A program made the translations under genes and the position numbers. Below are positions 7,167 to 14,620 of a stretch of 55,468 nt of DNA, one piece after another; position 1 is the first letter of the stretch, and every line of letters begins with the position of its first letter. Where the stretch lies: positions 1 to 55,468 of IMG/VR virus record IMGVR_UViG_3300044636_000539, one strand, 5' to 3'. Below the pieces are notes generated by a model. It saw only the letters and a list, made by a program, of their open reading frames with translations. It was not told the origin of the DNA and searched no databases. This DNA is from a virus.

Positions 7167-8023
7167 TGTGCAGATGTTTGGAGTTTTGCCTCTTCCTGGA
7201 TACTTGCCCACGTTGGGCGTGTGGTGGTTATGTTTTGCCCCTCAAACGCCATCGGCCATTTGTCAGAAGCGGTAGCCTCAATGAGGCGCTTAATGAGTGT
7301 CGAAGTGTAAAGCCATCCGGCTTCAATGTCGGGCGGAGAAAGCTCCGTCACGCACGTTTCAAAGGGCGCTTCGGATTCCTGCCACACGAATTTGAACCGC
7401 GTGCGCTGGTCGTTTGGGAACATAGCATTCCAAAGATTCAAGTACATACCTGCTTGAACGTGGTAGCCAAAGTTTGAAACTGCTTTAGCAAAGCCCTCGG
7501 CGCTGAAATCGTTGATCGTTTTCAAATCGGCCAGAAAGTCCTCACCTTCCGGTGCGAGGTCCACAAGGCCCTTGCATTTAACACCCAGCACACGGCCAGC
7601 AATGATAACCTGGGACTTAGACTTGGCGAAGATGTCGGCGGACGCTTTGCAGGTTTCGGTCAGCATCTTGGCGGCCTGTTGGGCAAGCTCTACGTCTTCC
7701 TTGGTGGCAAGAATGAGTTTCGCGGCCAGTTGTGCATCGCGCCACTCTCGCGCCTCCTTGGTCCGGTAGGAGTCATAGGGCGATATAGCGATGGACTCGC
7801 TCAAAAGCTCCGGCGTCGTAGCAAGGCAATCTACCAATGAACCCCACTGCATCGCAGCCGTTGGCTCCATCTTGCGAGGGTGGTAGCGCCACTTCCAGAG
7901 AGAGCGCGAATCAAGTTCGTAGATCACCGACTTTGACAAAAACGAGTCCGCCGCGTGGATGTTGGCGCGATTGCAAGTCAGTTTTGAATGGTAGTCGCGA
8001 GGGCTGATTTCAAAAAGATTCAT
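7163..8023 (-). CDS. RecE-like PD-(D/E)XK exonuclease
   Basis: This 286-residue protein carries the nuclease signature of the RecE/DUF3799-type family. It has a conserved WGSLVD helix (60-65), CKGLVDLAPE with the first catalytic aspartate (about 155), then FLADLKT (163-169) giving the D-x-K pair, and the helix GYHVQAGMYLNLW (186-198). These enzymes degrade one strand of a DNA end and leave a 3' overhang for an annealing protein. The gene overlaps its neighbour recT by 4 bp, as in other phage exonuclease/annealase pairs. The cleavage core is intact, so it should be active. Confidence 0.88.
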   Translation of the reverse strand: MNLFEISPRDYHSKLTCNRANIHAADSFLSKSVIYELDSRSLWKWRYHPRKMEPTAAMQWGSLVDCLATTPELLSESIAISPYDSYRTKEAREWRDAQLAAKLILATKEDVELAQQAAKMLTETCKASADIFAKSKSQVIIAGRVLGVKCKGLVDLAPEGEDFLADLKTINDFSAEGFAKAVSNFGYHVQAGMYLNLWNAMFPNDQRTRFKFVWQESEAPFETCVTELSPPDIEAGWLYTSTLIKRLIEATASDKWPMAFEGQNITTTRPTWASIQEEAKLQTSAQ

Positions 8024-8907
8024 GCTTCAAACCCTCCTTTTTCTTTGTTCCACTTCACACCAAGCACCTTAGCCCGTGCCACGATGGCTCTTTTGACCTT
8101 CTGCTGAGGTTCGCCCGAGAGCTGTTTATCTGCCTGCTCAATATAAGACGCGAGGCTTTGAGCATCGGACGCTTTCACATCTTCGATGATGTCGTTTGCC
8201 AGCATCTCGGCCTCAGTAGGCTCGGCATCTTCCGGCGCAGGTTCAACAACCTGGGCCTCGACTACTGGCGTGGCTTCGGCTGGCGCTGGCTCTCCGGGTA
8301 GCTTCGTGGGATCAAGCGGCGTGGCACGAGCGGGCTTCGGCGTCACGTCGCGAGCATTGGCAAGCCCTGGTGTAGCGGCTGCTTCGTCCTCGTCCGTGAT
8401 GCCGCTAAAACCAAACGCCACGCGAGCACCTTGAATGGTGGCTTTGTGGCGAAGCATGCGGCGTTCCATTTTCCAAGGATCAGTATTGCGTCGGCATTCC
8501 GCGAGGTATTCCGTTACCCGTGTCGGATGGCTGCGGTCCTTGCGGTAAATGATGGACGTGCAGGAAACGAGCCTACCCTGTTCGTCGTGCTCGAACTGGT
8601 AGTCGATGCCGTCAAACTGCGGATGGTCGTTCATCATGCGAATCCAGCCGTCGATTGAGACGACCGGCACAATGCCGCCGCCCTTGGCCGGAAAAGCGTA
8701 AACCTCTTTTAAAATTGGGTTTAAGCCGTAAGTATTGGAAATGACTACTAACGCAAGAATTTCATCGTCAGTAGCGCCTCTAAATACGGTAGCTTTAAGC
8801 GTTTGAAGAAGTTTTGTTGGATCAACGCTTAGATTACTTGCCATGACGGCAAGAGCAGAAATTTTTGGGCGCTGTTCGGATTCGTTTTGTAGCTGTAGAT
8901 TACTCAT
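8020..8907 (-). CDS. bet: RecT/Bet-family single-strand annealing protein
   Basis: The protein has 295 residues. Residues 30-165 contain the Bet core (FRGATDDEILALVVISNTYG, then LNPILKEVYAFPAKGGGIVP and VVSIDGWIRMMNDHPQFDG). A Pro/Ala/Glu linker (about 190-240) leads to a charged C-terminal domain. It anneals complementary strands exposed by the neighbouring RecE-like exonuclease. The first ~70 codons are much richer in A/T than the rest (line 8701-8760 is about one third GC; line 8641-8700 about 60%), matching the adjacent endonuclease VII gene. A second, shorter copy of the N-terminus lies upstream of that endonuclease. This points to replacement of the 5' end during endonuclease insertion. 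Confidence 0.92.
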   Translation of the reverse strand: MSNLQLQNESEQRPKISALAVMASNLSVDPTKLLQTLKATVFRGATDDEILALVVISNTYGLNPILKEVYAFPAKGGGIVPVVSIDGWIRMMNDHPQFDGIDYQFEHDEQGRLVSCTSIIYRKDRSHPTRVTEYLAECRRNTDPWKMERRMLRHKATIQGARVAFGFSGITDEDEAAATPGLANARDVTPKPARATPLDPTKLPGEPAPAEATPVVEAQVVEPAPEDAEPTEAEMLANDIIEDVKASDAQSLASYIEQADKQLSGEPQQKVKRAIVARAKVLGVKWNKEKGGFEA

Positions 8908-9458
8908 GTTTTTGGCGTTTTGGTTAAATAAAGAATTGCTGATTGTAGAAGACTCACATCGTCTTTAAAAAGGCCGATTGCTTGATTGCAGGTTGAGCAA
9001 AGTAACCCGCGAACTTTTTGCGTTTTGTGGCAATGATCGACGGCAAGACGTTTTTTGTTTTGCTGTGGATGTTTTTGGCAAATTGCACACGCGCCTTTTT
9101 GGTTGGAGAAAAAAGCGTTATATTCTTCAAGAGTAATGCCAAAAGCGGATTGCAGTTTGCTAGAAAGGATTTGAAGAGCGTGCGTTTTTCTTCTTTCAGC
9201 CATGTAAGCAAGATGTCTGGCGTGATTTTTTTTGTGCCATTCATTAGATCTTTTTCTAGCTGCTTCCGAATTGCGTATTCGGCTTTTTTTACCGATCTCT
9301 TTTGCTCGCGCCGGGTTTGCGTCTCTCCACGCTTTAACCTTTTTACGCCTGCATTCTGCACAATGAATGTCACCATTGGGATAGCGTGAATCATTGTAAA
9401 ATTCTTCTGGTTTTTTAAGTCGGCTGCAAGTTTTGCAAATGCGTTTATCTTGTATCAT
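8904..9458 (-). CDS. Recombination endonuclease VII family protein
   Basis: This 184-residue protein has an N-terminal CxxC/CxxC zinc element (CKTC 8-11, CAEC 33-36), a long basic helical middle (40-100), and the T4 endonuclease VII core YNAFFSNQKGACAIC, LAVDHCHKT, VRGLLCSTCN (113-158). The core has the Cys pairs that hold zinc and the DHCH active-site motif. Members cut branched DNA or act as homing endonucleases. The gene is clearly A/T-rich compared with the surrounding operon and ends in an ATGA overlap with recT. It is flanked by a duplicated recT start, so it is probably a mobile insertion that is now part of the operon. Confidence 0.9.
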   Translation of the reverse strand: MIQDKRICKTCSRLKKPEEFYNDSRYPNGDIHCAECRRKKVKAWRDANPARAKEIGKKSRIRNSEAARKRSNEWHKKNHARHLAYMAERRKTHALQILSSKLQSAFGITLEEYNAFFSNQKGACAICQKHPQQNKKRLAVDHCHKTQKVRGLLCSTCNQAIGLFKDDVSLLQSAILYLTKTPKT

Positions 9459-9482
9459 CGTGATAACGATAAATGCTTTTTC

Positions 9483-9566
9483 TTAACCGTCAAATAATTT
9501 GCCAGCCATCAAAGCGAGGGCAGATGTTTGTTTTTGTGGCACTTGGGCCAGTTGGGTATCGCTCAT
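9483..9566 (-). pseudogene. Remnant of the original recT/bet 5' end (27 codons)
   Basis: A short frame of 27 codons begins MSDTQLAQVPQKQTSAL and ends in TAA after GKLFDG. It resembles the N-terminus of the intact recT gene 600 bp downstream: both have MS.xQL.....Q....SALA.MA..L at matching spacing. It lies on the other side of the endonuclease VII gene. The simplest reading is that the endonuclease inserted near the start of an ancestral recT, left this stub upstream, and brought a new 5' end downstream. It could still be translated as a small peptide, since the start and A/C-rich leader are intact. Confidence 0.55.
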
Positions 9567-9587
9567 AATGAAAATGGTGAGGTGGTG

Positions 9588-10502
9588 TTACTTGATGAGT
9601 TTTCTGGCAAGAAGATGCTTGCGGTGCAAAGCCTTTAGCTTGGCTGGCGTGATGCCAGGAATACGTTTGAACGGTTCAAAGTCGATGGTGACCACTTTGA
9701 GCAGCAATTCACTCAGCGCGTAGTATTCCGGAAACTTGGCGACGAACTGGTCGCGAGTGAGCTGCGTTTGCTTATCGAACGAGATAACCTTCGGCTCTTT
9801 TACGCAAAAGAAACCTGCTGAGTAATTAGTCGCGTTGCCGTAGCCGGTGTTTCTGTTGCCGGTGTTTCTGTCGCCGGTGTTGCTGTAGCCGGTGTTGCTG
9901 TAGCCGGTGTTTCTGTAGCCGGTGTTGCCGTAGCCGGTGTTTCTGTAGCCGGTGTTGCCGTAGCCGGTGTTGCTGTTGCCGGTGTTTCTGTCGCCGGTGT
10001 TGCTGTAGCCGGTGTTGCTGTTGCCGGTGTTTCTGTCGCCGGTGTTGCTGTTGCCGGTGTTGCCGTAGCCGGCGTTGCCGTAGCCGGCGTTTCTGTCGCC
10101 GGTGTTTCTGTCGCCGGTGTTGCTGTCGCCGGTGTTTCTGTCGCCGGTGTTGCTGTAGCCGGTGTTGCTGTTGCCGGTGTTGGACTTGTCATTACCGACC
10201 TTGCCCGGCGTGATCTCCTCAACAAGTCGGATGCGACGAGCAACTAGTTTAAAATTTGCTCCCGCTTCGGTTGGAACTTCTAACACATCCTCGGCTTCGC
10301 ATTGGAACACGCGAGTCGTTGACGAGTTGTAATAAGACCAAACACCGGAAGGCTGAACGCAGAAGTGATAACCTTTGACGCATAACTGCAAATCGCCCTC
10401 GATCACAGGCGACCATTCGCCAAGGATGAATTGATGATCGCGGCATTTGAGATCGCTGTCAGTGGCTTTATAGCCGGTCATTTTTTTTATGTAGGTGCTC
10501 AT
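9588..10502 (-). CDS. Pentapeptide-repeat protein (NTG-type repeats)
   Basis: The protein has 304 residues. The N-terminal domain (1-105) has the conserved phrases KATDSDLKCRDHQF and LCVKGYHFCVQPSGVW and is shared by many phage and bacterial proteins of unknown role. Then come 24 consecutive five-residue units of the form [S/R/G]N[T/A]G[N/Y/D] (about 107-226), which should fold as a right-handed beta-helix. A basic helical C-terminus (about 240-304) ends the protein. Some pentapeptide proteins mimic DNA and inhibit gyrase, but the NTG type is not known to do this, so no function is assigned. The upstream leader is A/C-rich. Confidence 0.85.
   Translation of the reverse strand: MSTYIKKMTGYKATDSDLKCRDHQFILGEWSPVIEGDLQLCVKGYHFCVQPSGVWSYYNSSTTRVFQCEAEDVLEVPTEAGANFKLVARRIRLVEEITPGKVGNDKSNTGNSNTGYSNTGDRNTGDSNTGDRNTGDRNAGYGNAGYGNTGNSNTGDRNTGNSNTGYSNTGDRNTGNSNTGYGNTGYRNTGYGNTGYRNTGYSNTGYSNTGDRNTGNRNTGYGNATNYSAGFFCVKEPKVISFDKQTQLTRDQFVAKFPEYYALSELLLKVVTIDFEPFKRIPGITPAKLKALHRKHLLARKLIK
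9825..10184 (-). repeat. 24 x 15-bp tandem coding repeat
   Basis: The unit has the core GCCGGTGTT followed by variable bases (plus-strand reading). It is repeated in perfect 15-bp register for 360 bases without insertions, so the array keeps the reading frame of the pentapeptide-repeat gene. Units differ mainly at two codons (AAC/TAC/GAC and AGC/CGT/GGC types). Such arrays change copy number easily, so isolates may differ in length. Confidence 0.95.
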
Positions 10503-10516
10503 GGCGTGGTGGTCGT

Positions 10517-10984
10517 TTAGTTGTGGTAAATGACGGCATTCGTTGCCGCCAAAATGGTTTCAAGCGGCGTGCATGCCGTGAAGACCGCGCTCCAATCGGG
10601 GAATTTGTGGTCTTTGCCGCCGTGGACAATCACGACGGGGAGGCCGTTTTGCTCGCTGAAAATGAGGTGGCCCTTGTAGCCTGGGGCGAGGAATCGGAGG
10701 TTGTTGGCGCTGGCGATGGAAACGCCTTTCGCAGTGCGCTCGTGCTGAATGTCGCCGTCAACTTGCTTCCAGCCCGCGAGGGAATCAGAGACGGCTTCCA
10801 TGCGTGAGCGGTCAAAGGGATTCTTGAGCGAGTCGAGCCAGACAAACCATGCGATTTCCAAATCAACCTCAAGGTGCAGCTCGCGGCACTTGGCACAGAG
10901 GCCGTCCTGCTCATTGCGGTCGTGGTCTGTCAGGTCGCGGCCACATTCACAGGACGCGGGAGAAAGGTCGTCGTTTGCTCTCAT
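10517..10984 (-). CDS. Hypothetical zinc-finger protein
   Basis: This 155-residue protein starts at the ATG at 10984; a TTG 12 codons upstream is less likely. Near the N-terminus, CECGRDLTDHDRN and GLCAKCR give a Cx1C...CxxC arrangement that probably binds zinc. A Trp-rich middle (IAWFVWLDSLKN) and a beta-rich C-terminus (GHLIFSEQNGLPVVIVHGG) follow. The family is unknown to me. It is the most upstream gene of the leftward operon at the divergent promoter region 10.98-11.09 kb. Confidence 0.72.
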   Translation of the reverse strand: MRANDDLSPASCECGRDLTDHDRNEQDGLCAKCRELHLEVDLEIAWFVWLDSLKNPFDRSRMEAVSDSLAGWKQVDGDIQHERTAKGVSIASANNLRFLAPGYKGHLIFSEQNGLPVVIVHGGKDHKFPDWSAVFTACTPLETILAATNAVIYHN

Positions 10985-11054
10985 GGCCGGAACCTTGAAG
11001 CACCCCGGCGAATCGTGCAAATAATTTCATCAACAAAATGAAGATTATTTTTCC

Positions 11055-11082
11055 TTGCCGGAAATTGGAGAGTTGATAATAT
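11055..11082 (+). promoter_or_regulatory. Candidate rightward promoter, possibly leaderless transcript
   Basis: TTGCCG (11055-11060) and TAATAT (11077-11082) are separated by 16 bases on the plus strand in the divergent gap. The first gene of the rightward cluster starts at 11088, only five bases after the -10-like box. Initiation would therefore occur at or next to the ATG and give a leaderless mRNA. The boxes are imperfect, so this is tentative. Confidence 0.35.
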
Positions 11083-11087
11083 GACGC

Positions 11088-11480
11088 ATGGAAACGACCA
11101 AAACAGATTACAGTTGTCCAAATTGCCGCCGCGTTCGCCGCCGTGAAAGCGGGGCCGAAACGATGGTTTTCCGCTGCTCGTGCGTTGGTGGCCTCATCGA
11201 GTGCCATCGCGTGAAATGGGACTTGGCAGACTGGACACTTCTCGACCAACCGCTAGCCGATGCCCTTGGCGTTGGTGTTCATGCCGTTCGTGCCAAGCGG
11301 GCAGAGCTTGAACTGCAACGCGGCACAGTCGGCAGGAAGCCTCACAAGCGGCCTGCTCGCCGCGTGGATGCCAGTTTGATCGACCCTAAGAAGTCGGTGA
11401 AGGAGAACGCGAAGGCTCTTGGCTGCACACCACAGCGGATTCGGCAGCTCCAGAAAGAAATGAACCAAACGACGCTATGA
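11088..11480 (+). CDS. Zinc/HTH protein, probable regulator
   Basis: The protein has 130 residues. The N-terminus carries CPNC...CSC, a likely zinc knuckle (about 10-31). The body contains two helix-turn-helix-like segments: LADALGVGVHAVRAKRAEL (about 56-74) and SVKENAKALGCTPQRIRQLQ (about 103-122). The second has the spacing of a DNA-recognition helix. It is the first gene of the plus-strand cluster, directly at the divergent promoter region, so a role in controlling early transcription is plausible. The next gene starts inside its stop codon (ATGA). Confidence 0.75.
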   Translation: METTKTDYSCPNCRRVRRRESGAETMVFRCSCVGGLIECHRVKWDLADWTLLDQPLADALGVGVHAVRAKRAELELQRGTVGRKPHKRPARRVDASLIDPKKSVKENAKALGCTPQRIRQLQKEMNQTTL

Positions 11481-11932
11481 ACGAACGACCAACACCGGAA
11501 ACCGACTCCCGACTCGAACACCTGCGCAAGATCGACGCGCACCTTGAAAAACTGCTCTCGCAAGCCGAGAAGCGAACGCCGGGGAGGTGGATTCGCGAAC
11601 GATACGTCATCAAGCAGCCAGGTGGCAGAGTATGCGCTGACGTGGGGCCGCATCACACGCCACCAAACGAATACCCGCGCTCCTGTCAGGTTGCTGACGA
11701 ACAAAACGGTGATTTCATCGCGTCCTGCGCAGGTAATGCAGAAGCAGGGTGGGAGGCGACACGGGCGGCGATTGCCGATTGGTTGAGTCTATACAAAGCA
11801 ACAGAGGGATACGCCGACGGCGCACCAGATGCCTCCGCGCATGACAAACTATGCAATGAAGTGGCGAGCCTTTGCAGGACTAACCTGCGACACATCCTTG
11901 CCGCCTTTCCCCTCGAACTCATCAAAACTTAA
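11477..11932 (+). CDS. Ea22-like phage protein
   Basis: This 151-residue protein begins MNERPTPETDSRL. It contains the TPGRWIRE ... GDFIASCAGNA ... ALL-type layout known from Ea22-like accessory proteins of many phages, in which a TPGxW phrase is followed by a DAxFIAxA phrase. The C-terminal region is helical and binds nothing recognisable. The biochemical role of the group is unknown. It is coupled to the upstream HTH gene by ATGA. Confidence 0.7.
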   Translation: MNERPTPETDSRLEHLRKIDAHLEKLLSQAEKRTPGRWIRERYVIKQPGGRVCADVGPHHTPPNEYPRSCQVADEQNGDFIASCAGNAEAGWEATRAAIADWLSLYKATEGYADGAPDASAHDKLCNEVASLCRTNLRHILAAFPLELIKT

Positions 11933-11936
11933 CCCC

Positions 11937-12062
11937 ATGACCATCATCCTATCCGCTCAAAATCTCGACCCCATGCAATGGCCTGAAGCTGTTACCTTTT
12001 CAGTGTTTTTATTGGCCGGAGCGTGGGTTCTTACCAGTCTTTTCAAAAACATATTCAAATGA
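11937..12062 (+). CDS. Small single-pass membrane protein
   Basis: This 41-residue protein contains one strong hydrophobic helix (AVTFSVFLLAGAWVLTSLF, about 18-36) and a short basic C-terminus FKNIFK. The gene overlaps the next start by ATGA and is preceded by AACCCC rather than a Shine-Dalgarno sequence. It could be a holin-like or host-membrane effector. The size and position in an accessory cluster allow no firmer call. Confidence 0.6.
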   Translation: MTIILSAQNLDPMQWPEAVTFSVFLLAGAWVLTSLFKNIFK

Positions 12063-12376
12063 GTAGACGCAAACCCAAAACGCACACGATCCGAACTTGG
12101 CGCGCATTCTTTGGCCCTGTCCAAGACGGAACTAAGCCTTTTGTGATAGGCGAGAATAAGCTCGATTTTCAAATCGGCGATACGCTCATTATTCGCGAAT
12201 GGTGCCAAAAAGAAGACAAAGCAACAGGCCGCGAGTGTCGGGCCGCTATCACGTTCGCCTCCGAATGGCAGCAAATGCGAGACAATGTTGTTCTTGGCAT
12301 CCGACTCCTGCCGCAGAACACGGAATGCAGCCAGCTTGGCGAAGACTTCTCGAAACTTCCAATGTGCGCGGCATGA
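12059..12376 (+). CDS. DUF3850/ASCH (PUA-like) domain protein
   Basis: The 105-residue protein follows the DUF3850 pattern: KTHTIRTWRAFFGPVQDGTKPF, then LDFQIGDTLIIREWC, then TGRECRAAITFA. This places it in the ASCH branch of the PUA fold, which binds RNA or modified nucleotides. Phage members often sit among accessory genes, but the ligand is not known. A second, differently organised ASCH protein occurs at 27.7 kb in this genome. Confidence 0.8.
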   Translation: MSRRKPKTHTIRTWRAFFGPVQDGTKPFVIGENKLDFQIGDTLIIREWCQKEDKATGRECRAAITFASEWQQMRDNVVLGIRLLPQNTECSQLGEDFSKLPMCAA

Positions 12377-12382
12377 CTTCCT

Positions 12383-12664
12383 ATGAGCAAATCCGAAACC
12401 TTTTCAATGCCTCCGCAACTTGTCGAAACGGAAAACAGCCACAGCTACATCACGATCCTGGATGCGATTTTGTCGAGTGCGCCGAAGGTGATAAGTGTCG
12501 TTGCCGACTTGCTGATGGCGACGGTGGACCCGTTTCCGCCTTCCTCATCCGCTGGCGGGAGCGTTTCGCCAAGTAAGACCTGCCGCCGCTGTCTCGGCAC
12601 GGGCCGGATTCTGCGCAATGCAGGAACGGGACTGTTGGGCGATTGTCACGTTTGCCGCTCTTGA
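12383..12664 (+). CDS. Small zinc-ribbon protein
   Basis: This 93-residue protein has a hydrophobic/helical N-terminal part (ITILDAILSSAPKVISVVADLL) and a C-terminal CRRCLGTGRIL...GDCHVCR motif. That motif has the spacing of one half of a DnaJ-type zinc finger (CxxCxGxG). It may bridge proteins or nucleic acid. The start ATG at 12383 follows shortly after the previous stop. I give moderate confidence because another frame is also open over part of this stretch. Confidence 0.6.
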   Translation: MSKSETFSMPPQLVETENSHSYITILDAILSSAPKVISVVADLLMATVDPFPPSSSAGGSVSPSKTCRRCLGTGRILRNAGTGLLGDCHVCRS

Positions 12665-12694
12665 ATCACGCCGAAAACCATGTACCTTACCACT

Positions 12695-13063
12695 ATGAAG
12701 CGCCTCCCACTCCTCGCCTTCCTTGCGTTTTCCACCCTCGCGCATGCCTACGATCCGTTGGCATCTCCAAAGCGCCCCGGCAAGGACGCTGGCCCTCACG
12801 AATGGGCCAACTACGAAAACGCCGTCGCGGCATGGAACCAACGCACCGCCGCAGCACAGCGGCAGGCCGTCGCAGATGCCGCACGTCAGCGCCAAATCGC
12901 CATTGCTGCCGCGCAGGCTGAACTCAGTCGCCGACTTGCAGCCAGGGAGGAACGCGAACAGCGGGAGGCCGATCTAGCTTACCGGCTCTGGCTGCGTGAG
13001 CGGCAGATTCAGGCAATGGAGCTTCAAGCGCAGGCTTTGGCGAGGATTGCGGCGGCAAAGTAA
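12695..13063 (+). CDS. Secreted Ala-rich coiled-coil protein
   Basis: The 122-residue product has a clear signal peptide (MKRLPLLAFLAFSTLAHA, cleavage expected after residue 18). An Ala/Gln/Arg-rich mature part follows that is predicted to be one long helix (about 45-120). A periplasmic coiled coil of this kind could be a spanin-like or envelope-stress component, but no partner membrane gene is adjacent. The ATG at 12695 is preferred over an upstream start because the signal peptide begins there. Confidence 0.7.
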   Translation: MKRLPLLAFLAFSTLAHAYDPLASPKRPGKDAGPHEWANYENAVAAWNQRTAAAQRQAVADAARQRQIAIAAAQAELSRRLAAREEREQREADLAYRLWLRERQIQAMELQAQALARIAAAK

Positions 13064-13067
13064 TTTT

Positions 13068-13412
13068 ATGGACACCACACAAAACCACACACCCGGACCT
13101 TGGCGCTGGCTTTCAGGCGCGGAGGCTGGCAATGGATTTAGCAACTGTGATTTATCTTACCTCGTTGGCCCGTTGTATGACACGTCTCTTAAATCGTGGG
13201 AAAGGAAGCAGGAAATTTGCAATTTCGGCAACGATGAAACCTACTATCCAACGGAAGGCGTAGAGCCATCGGATGCAGACAAGCTATTAATTGCCGCTGC
13301 TCCCGACCTGCTAGCGGCTTGCCTCAGAGTGCTTAACCCTACGGATGAAGGTCCGACGCTGGATACAATAATCCGTGCCGCCGTTGCGAAAGCTCTCGGT
13401 CAAAACCAGTGA
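13068..13412 (+). CDS. Ea22-like small protein
   Basis: The 114-residue product opens MDTTQNHTPGPWRW and later has DADKLLIAAAPDLLAAC followed by a short helical end. The TPGPW ... ADxxLIAAAPDLLxA pattern is characteristic of a widespread small phage protein group related to Ea22-like proteins. Function is unknown. It is the second gene of this kind in the cluster (the other starts at 11477). Confidence 0.72.
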   Translation: MDTTQNHTPGPWRWLSGAEAGNGFSNCDLSYLVGPLYDTSLKSWERKQEICNFGNDETYYPTEGVEPSDADKLLIAAAPDLLAACLRVLNPTDEGPTLDTIIRAAVAKALGQNQ

Positions 13413-13415
13413 TTT

Positions 13416-14048
13416 ATGAGAAACGTCAACCTGCCCAAAACGAAAGTATTTATCCGCCGCGATGCCTTCGGAGGCCCCGTGGATGAATTTGAACCCGCTT
13501 GGCTCGTCTCCGTGCGAGCCATGCGAAACCGCCCCTTTTGCTTTCAGGCATGGGTTGAGAAATACGCCGCATGCTATGACAAAATCCCGCCGCAGTGCGT
13601 CTATTGGTTTGAGCCGGACGACGATCATAAAGCCCTTCCGCTACACAAGGTCCAGATGTGGGAATGCTTGTCTGGCTCCGTTGAAGTCTGGCGCAAGGAC
13701 CAACTCTCCGACGTGCCGGTTCTGGTAAACCTTGGCAAAGGCAATCCACCTATCGGCGGCCATTACTGGTTCACTATTGACTATCTACCCGAGGGACAAG
13801 CTGGTGGCACCCTTGACGTGGGAGATTCTGAACTGCTGGAAGAACACAAGGAGGGCAACGTCATCAAGCTCTCGAACGGCCAGATTGCCATTTACCCAAA
13901 CAACCGCCTCAAGTGGCTTCCCGTTTCGCTTACCGGCAAAGATGCCGCCGCCGCTATTCCCGATTGGAGCGTCGCCACAAATGCCCAATGGGATGAGTGG
14001 TGGTCTGACTCGGACGAGATTCTAGGAGACGCCAAATGGGCTTATTGA
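13416..14048 (+). CDS. Hypothetical protein at the end of the rightward cluster
   Basis: This 210-residue protein is rich in aromatic residues (CFQAWVEKY, VYWFEPDDDHK, HYWFTIDYLPEG, DEWWSD) and looks globular and cytoplasmic. I recognise no family. It ends three bases before the end of the oppositely oriented endolysin gene, so the two transcription units converge with almost no spacer and no visible terminator. Confidence 0.7.
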   Translation: MRNVNLPKTKVFIRRDAFGGPVDEFEPAWLVSVRAMRNRPFCFQAWVEKYAACYDKIPPQCVYWFEPDDDHKALPLHKVQMWECLSGSVEVWRKDQLSDVPVLVNLGKGNPPIGGHYWFTIDYLPEGQAGGTLDVGDSELLEEHKEGNVIKLSNGQIAIYPNNRLKWLPVSLTGKDAAAAIPDWSVATNAQWDEWWSDSDEILGDAKWAY

Positions 14049-14050
14049 CG

Positions 14051-14614
14051 TTAGCTTGTGGCTTGAAAGTGCATGGCGTCTCTTGACCAAAAAGCTCCCG
14101 CTGGCAGCCATCCTTCTTTTGCGAACTCCTCCATCACTTCTAGCGGCATCGTAGCTGAACTAGGCCAGTGTTGATGATTGGCGTTGTCGTCGGGATCAAT
14201 GTCCACGGCGGCTCCACGAGCATGAAGGCTCGGCAAACTGCCTCCACGCATGACGCGGTTGTTGTAGCAGCCCGCGTAACGGGTGAGAACGTATTTGTTA
14301 GGGCTTTTAGCAATAGCTTCCAAGACTCGGCGCAAACTAGCTCCGACTTTTCCGTGACAGCGAATGAGCTTTACCGGCTTGCCGTCGTATTTCAGCCCCA
14401 GGTCAGATACGTCAATAGGCACCAGTTTGGACTCGTCGCCTGCCCGTCCATAGAATTTACTCAGGCTGTTTTGATCGCTGGCGGGCCAAGGATTCGGTGA
14501 CGGCATGAGCTTTCGCAAATGAGCTTGGCAAGCTGCAATGCTTTTTGGGCCCCAAAAGCCGTCATCAAGGACGCCGATACGGCGCTGCATGATTTTGATT
14601 TTTTTCTGGTTCAT
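14051..14614 (-). CDS. Endolysin, M15 peptidase (VanY-like)
   Basis: The 187-residue protein has an N-terminal segment resembling a peptidoglycan-binding repeat (GVLDDGFWGPKSIAACQAHL, 14-33) and a C-terminal M15 peptidase domain. The zinc ligands fit SLHARGAAVDID (His131 and Asp138) and DAMHFQ (His182). M15 phage enzymes cut the stem peptide of peptidoglycan. There is no signal peptide, so release would need a holin or another route. The gene sits directly downstream of the tail gene with only 6 bp between, so it is expressed late. It could also be a virion-associated muralytic enzyme. Confidence 0.88.
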   Translation of the reverse strand: MNQKKIKIMQRRIGVLDDGFWGPKSIAACQAHLRKLMPSPNPWPASDQNSLSKFYGRAGDESKLVPIDVSDLGLKYDGKPVKLIRCHGKVGASLRRVLEAIAKSPNKYVLTRYAGCYNNRVMRGGSLPSLHARGAAVDIDPDDNANHQHWPSSATMPLEVMEEFAKEGWLPAGAFWSRDAMHFQATS

Positions 14615-14620
14615 AGTGCC

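Noticed and set aside
9825-10184. CRISPR-like array
   Set aside because: The repeats are 15 bp without spacers and encode a regular protein helix; there are no cas genes.
9800-10243. A minus-strand frame encoding ATPATET-type repeats
   Set aside because: It is the pentapeptide repeat array read in another frame; the 15-bp period keeps all frames open.
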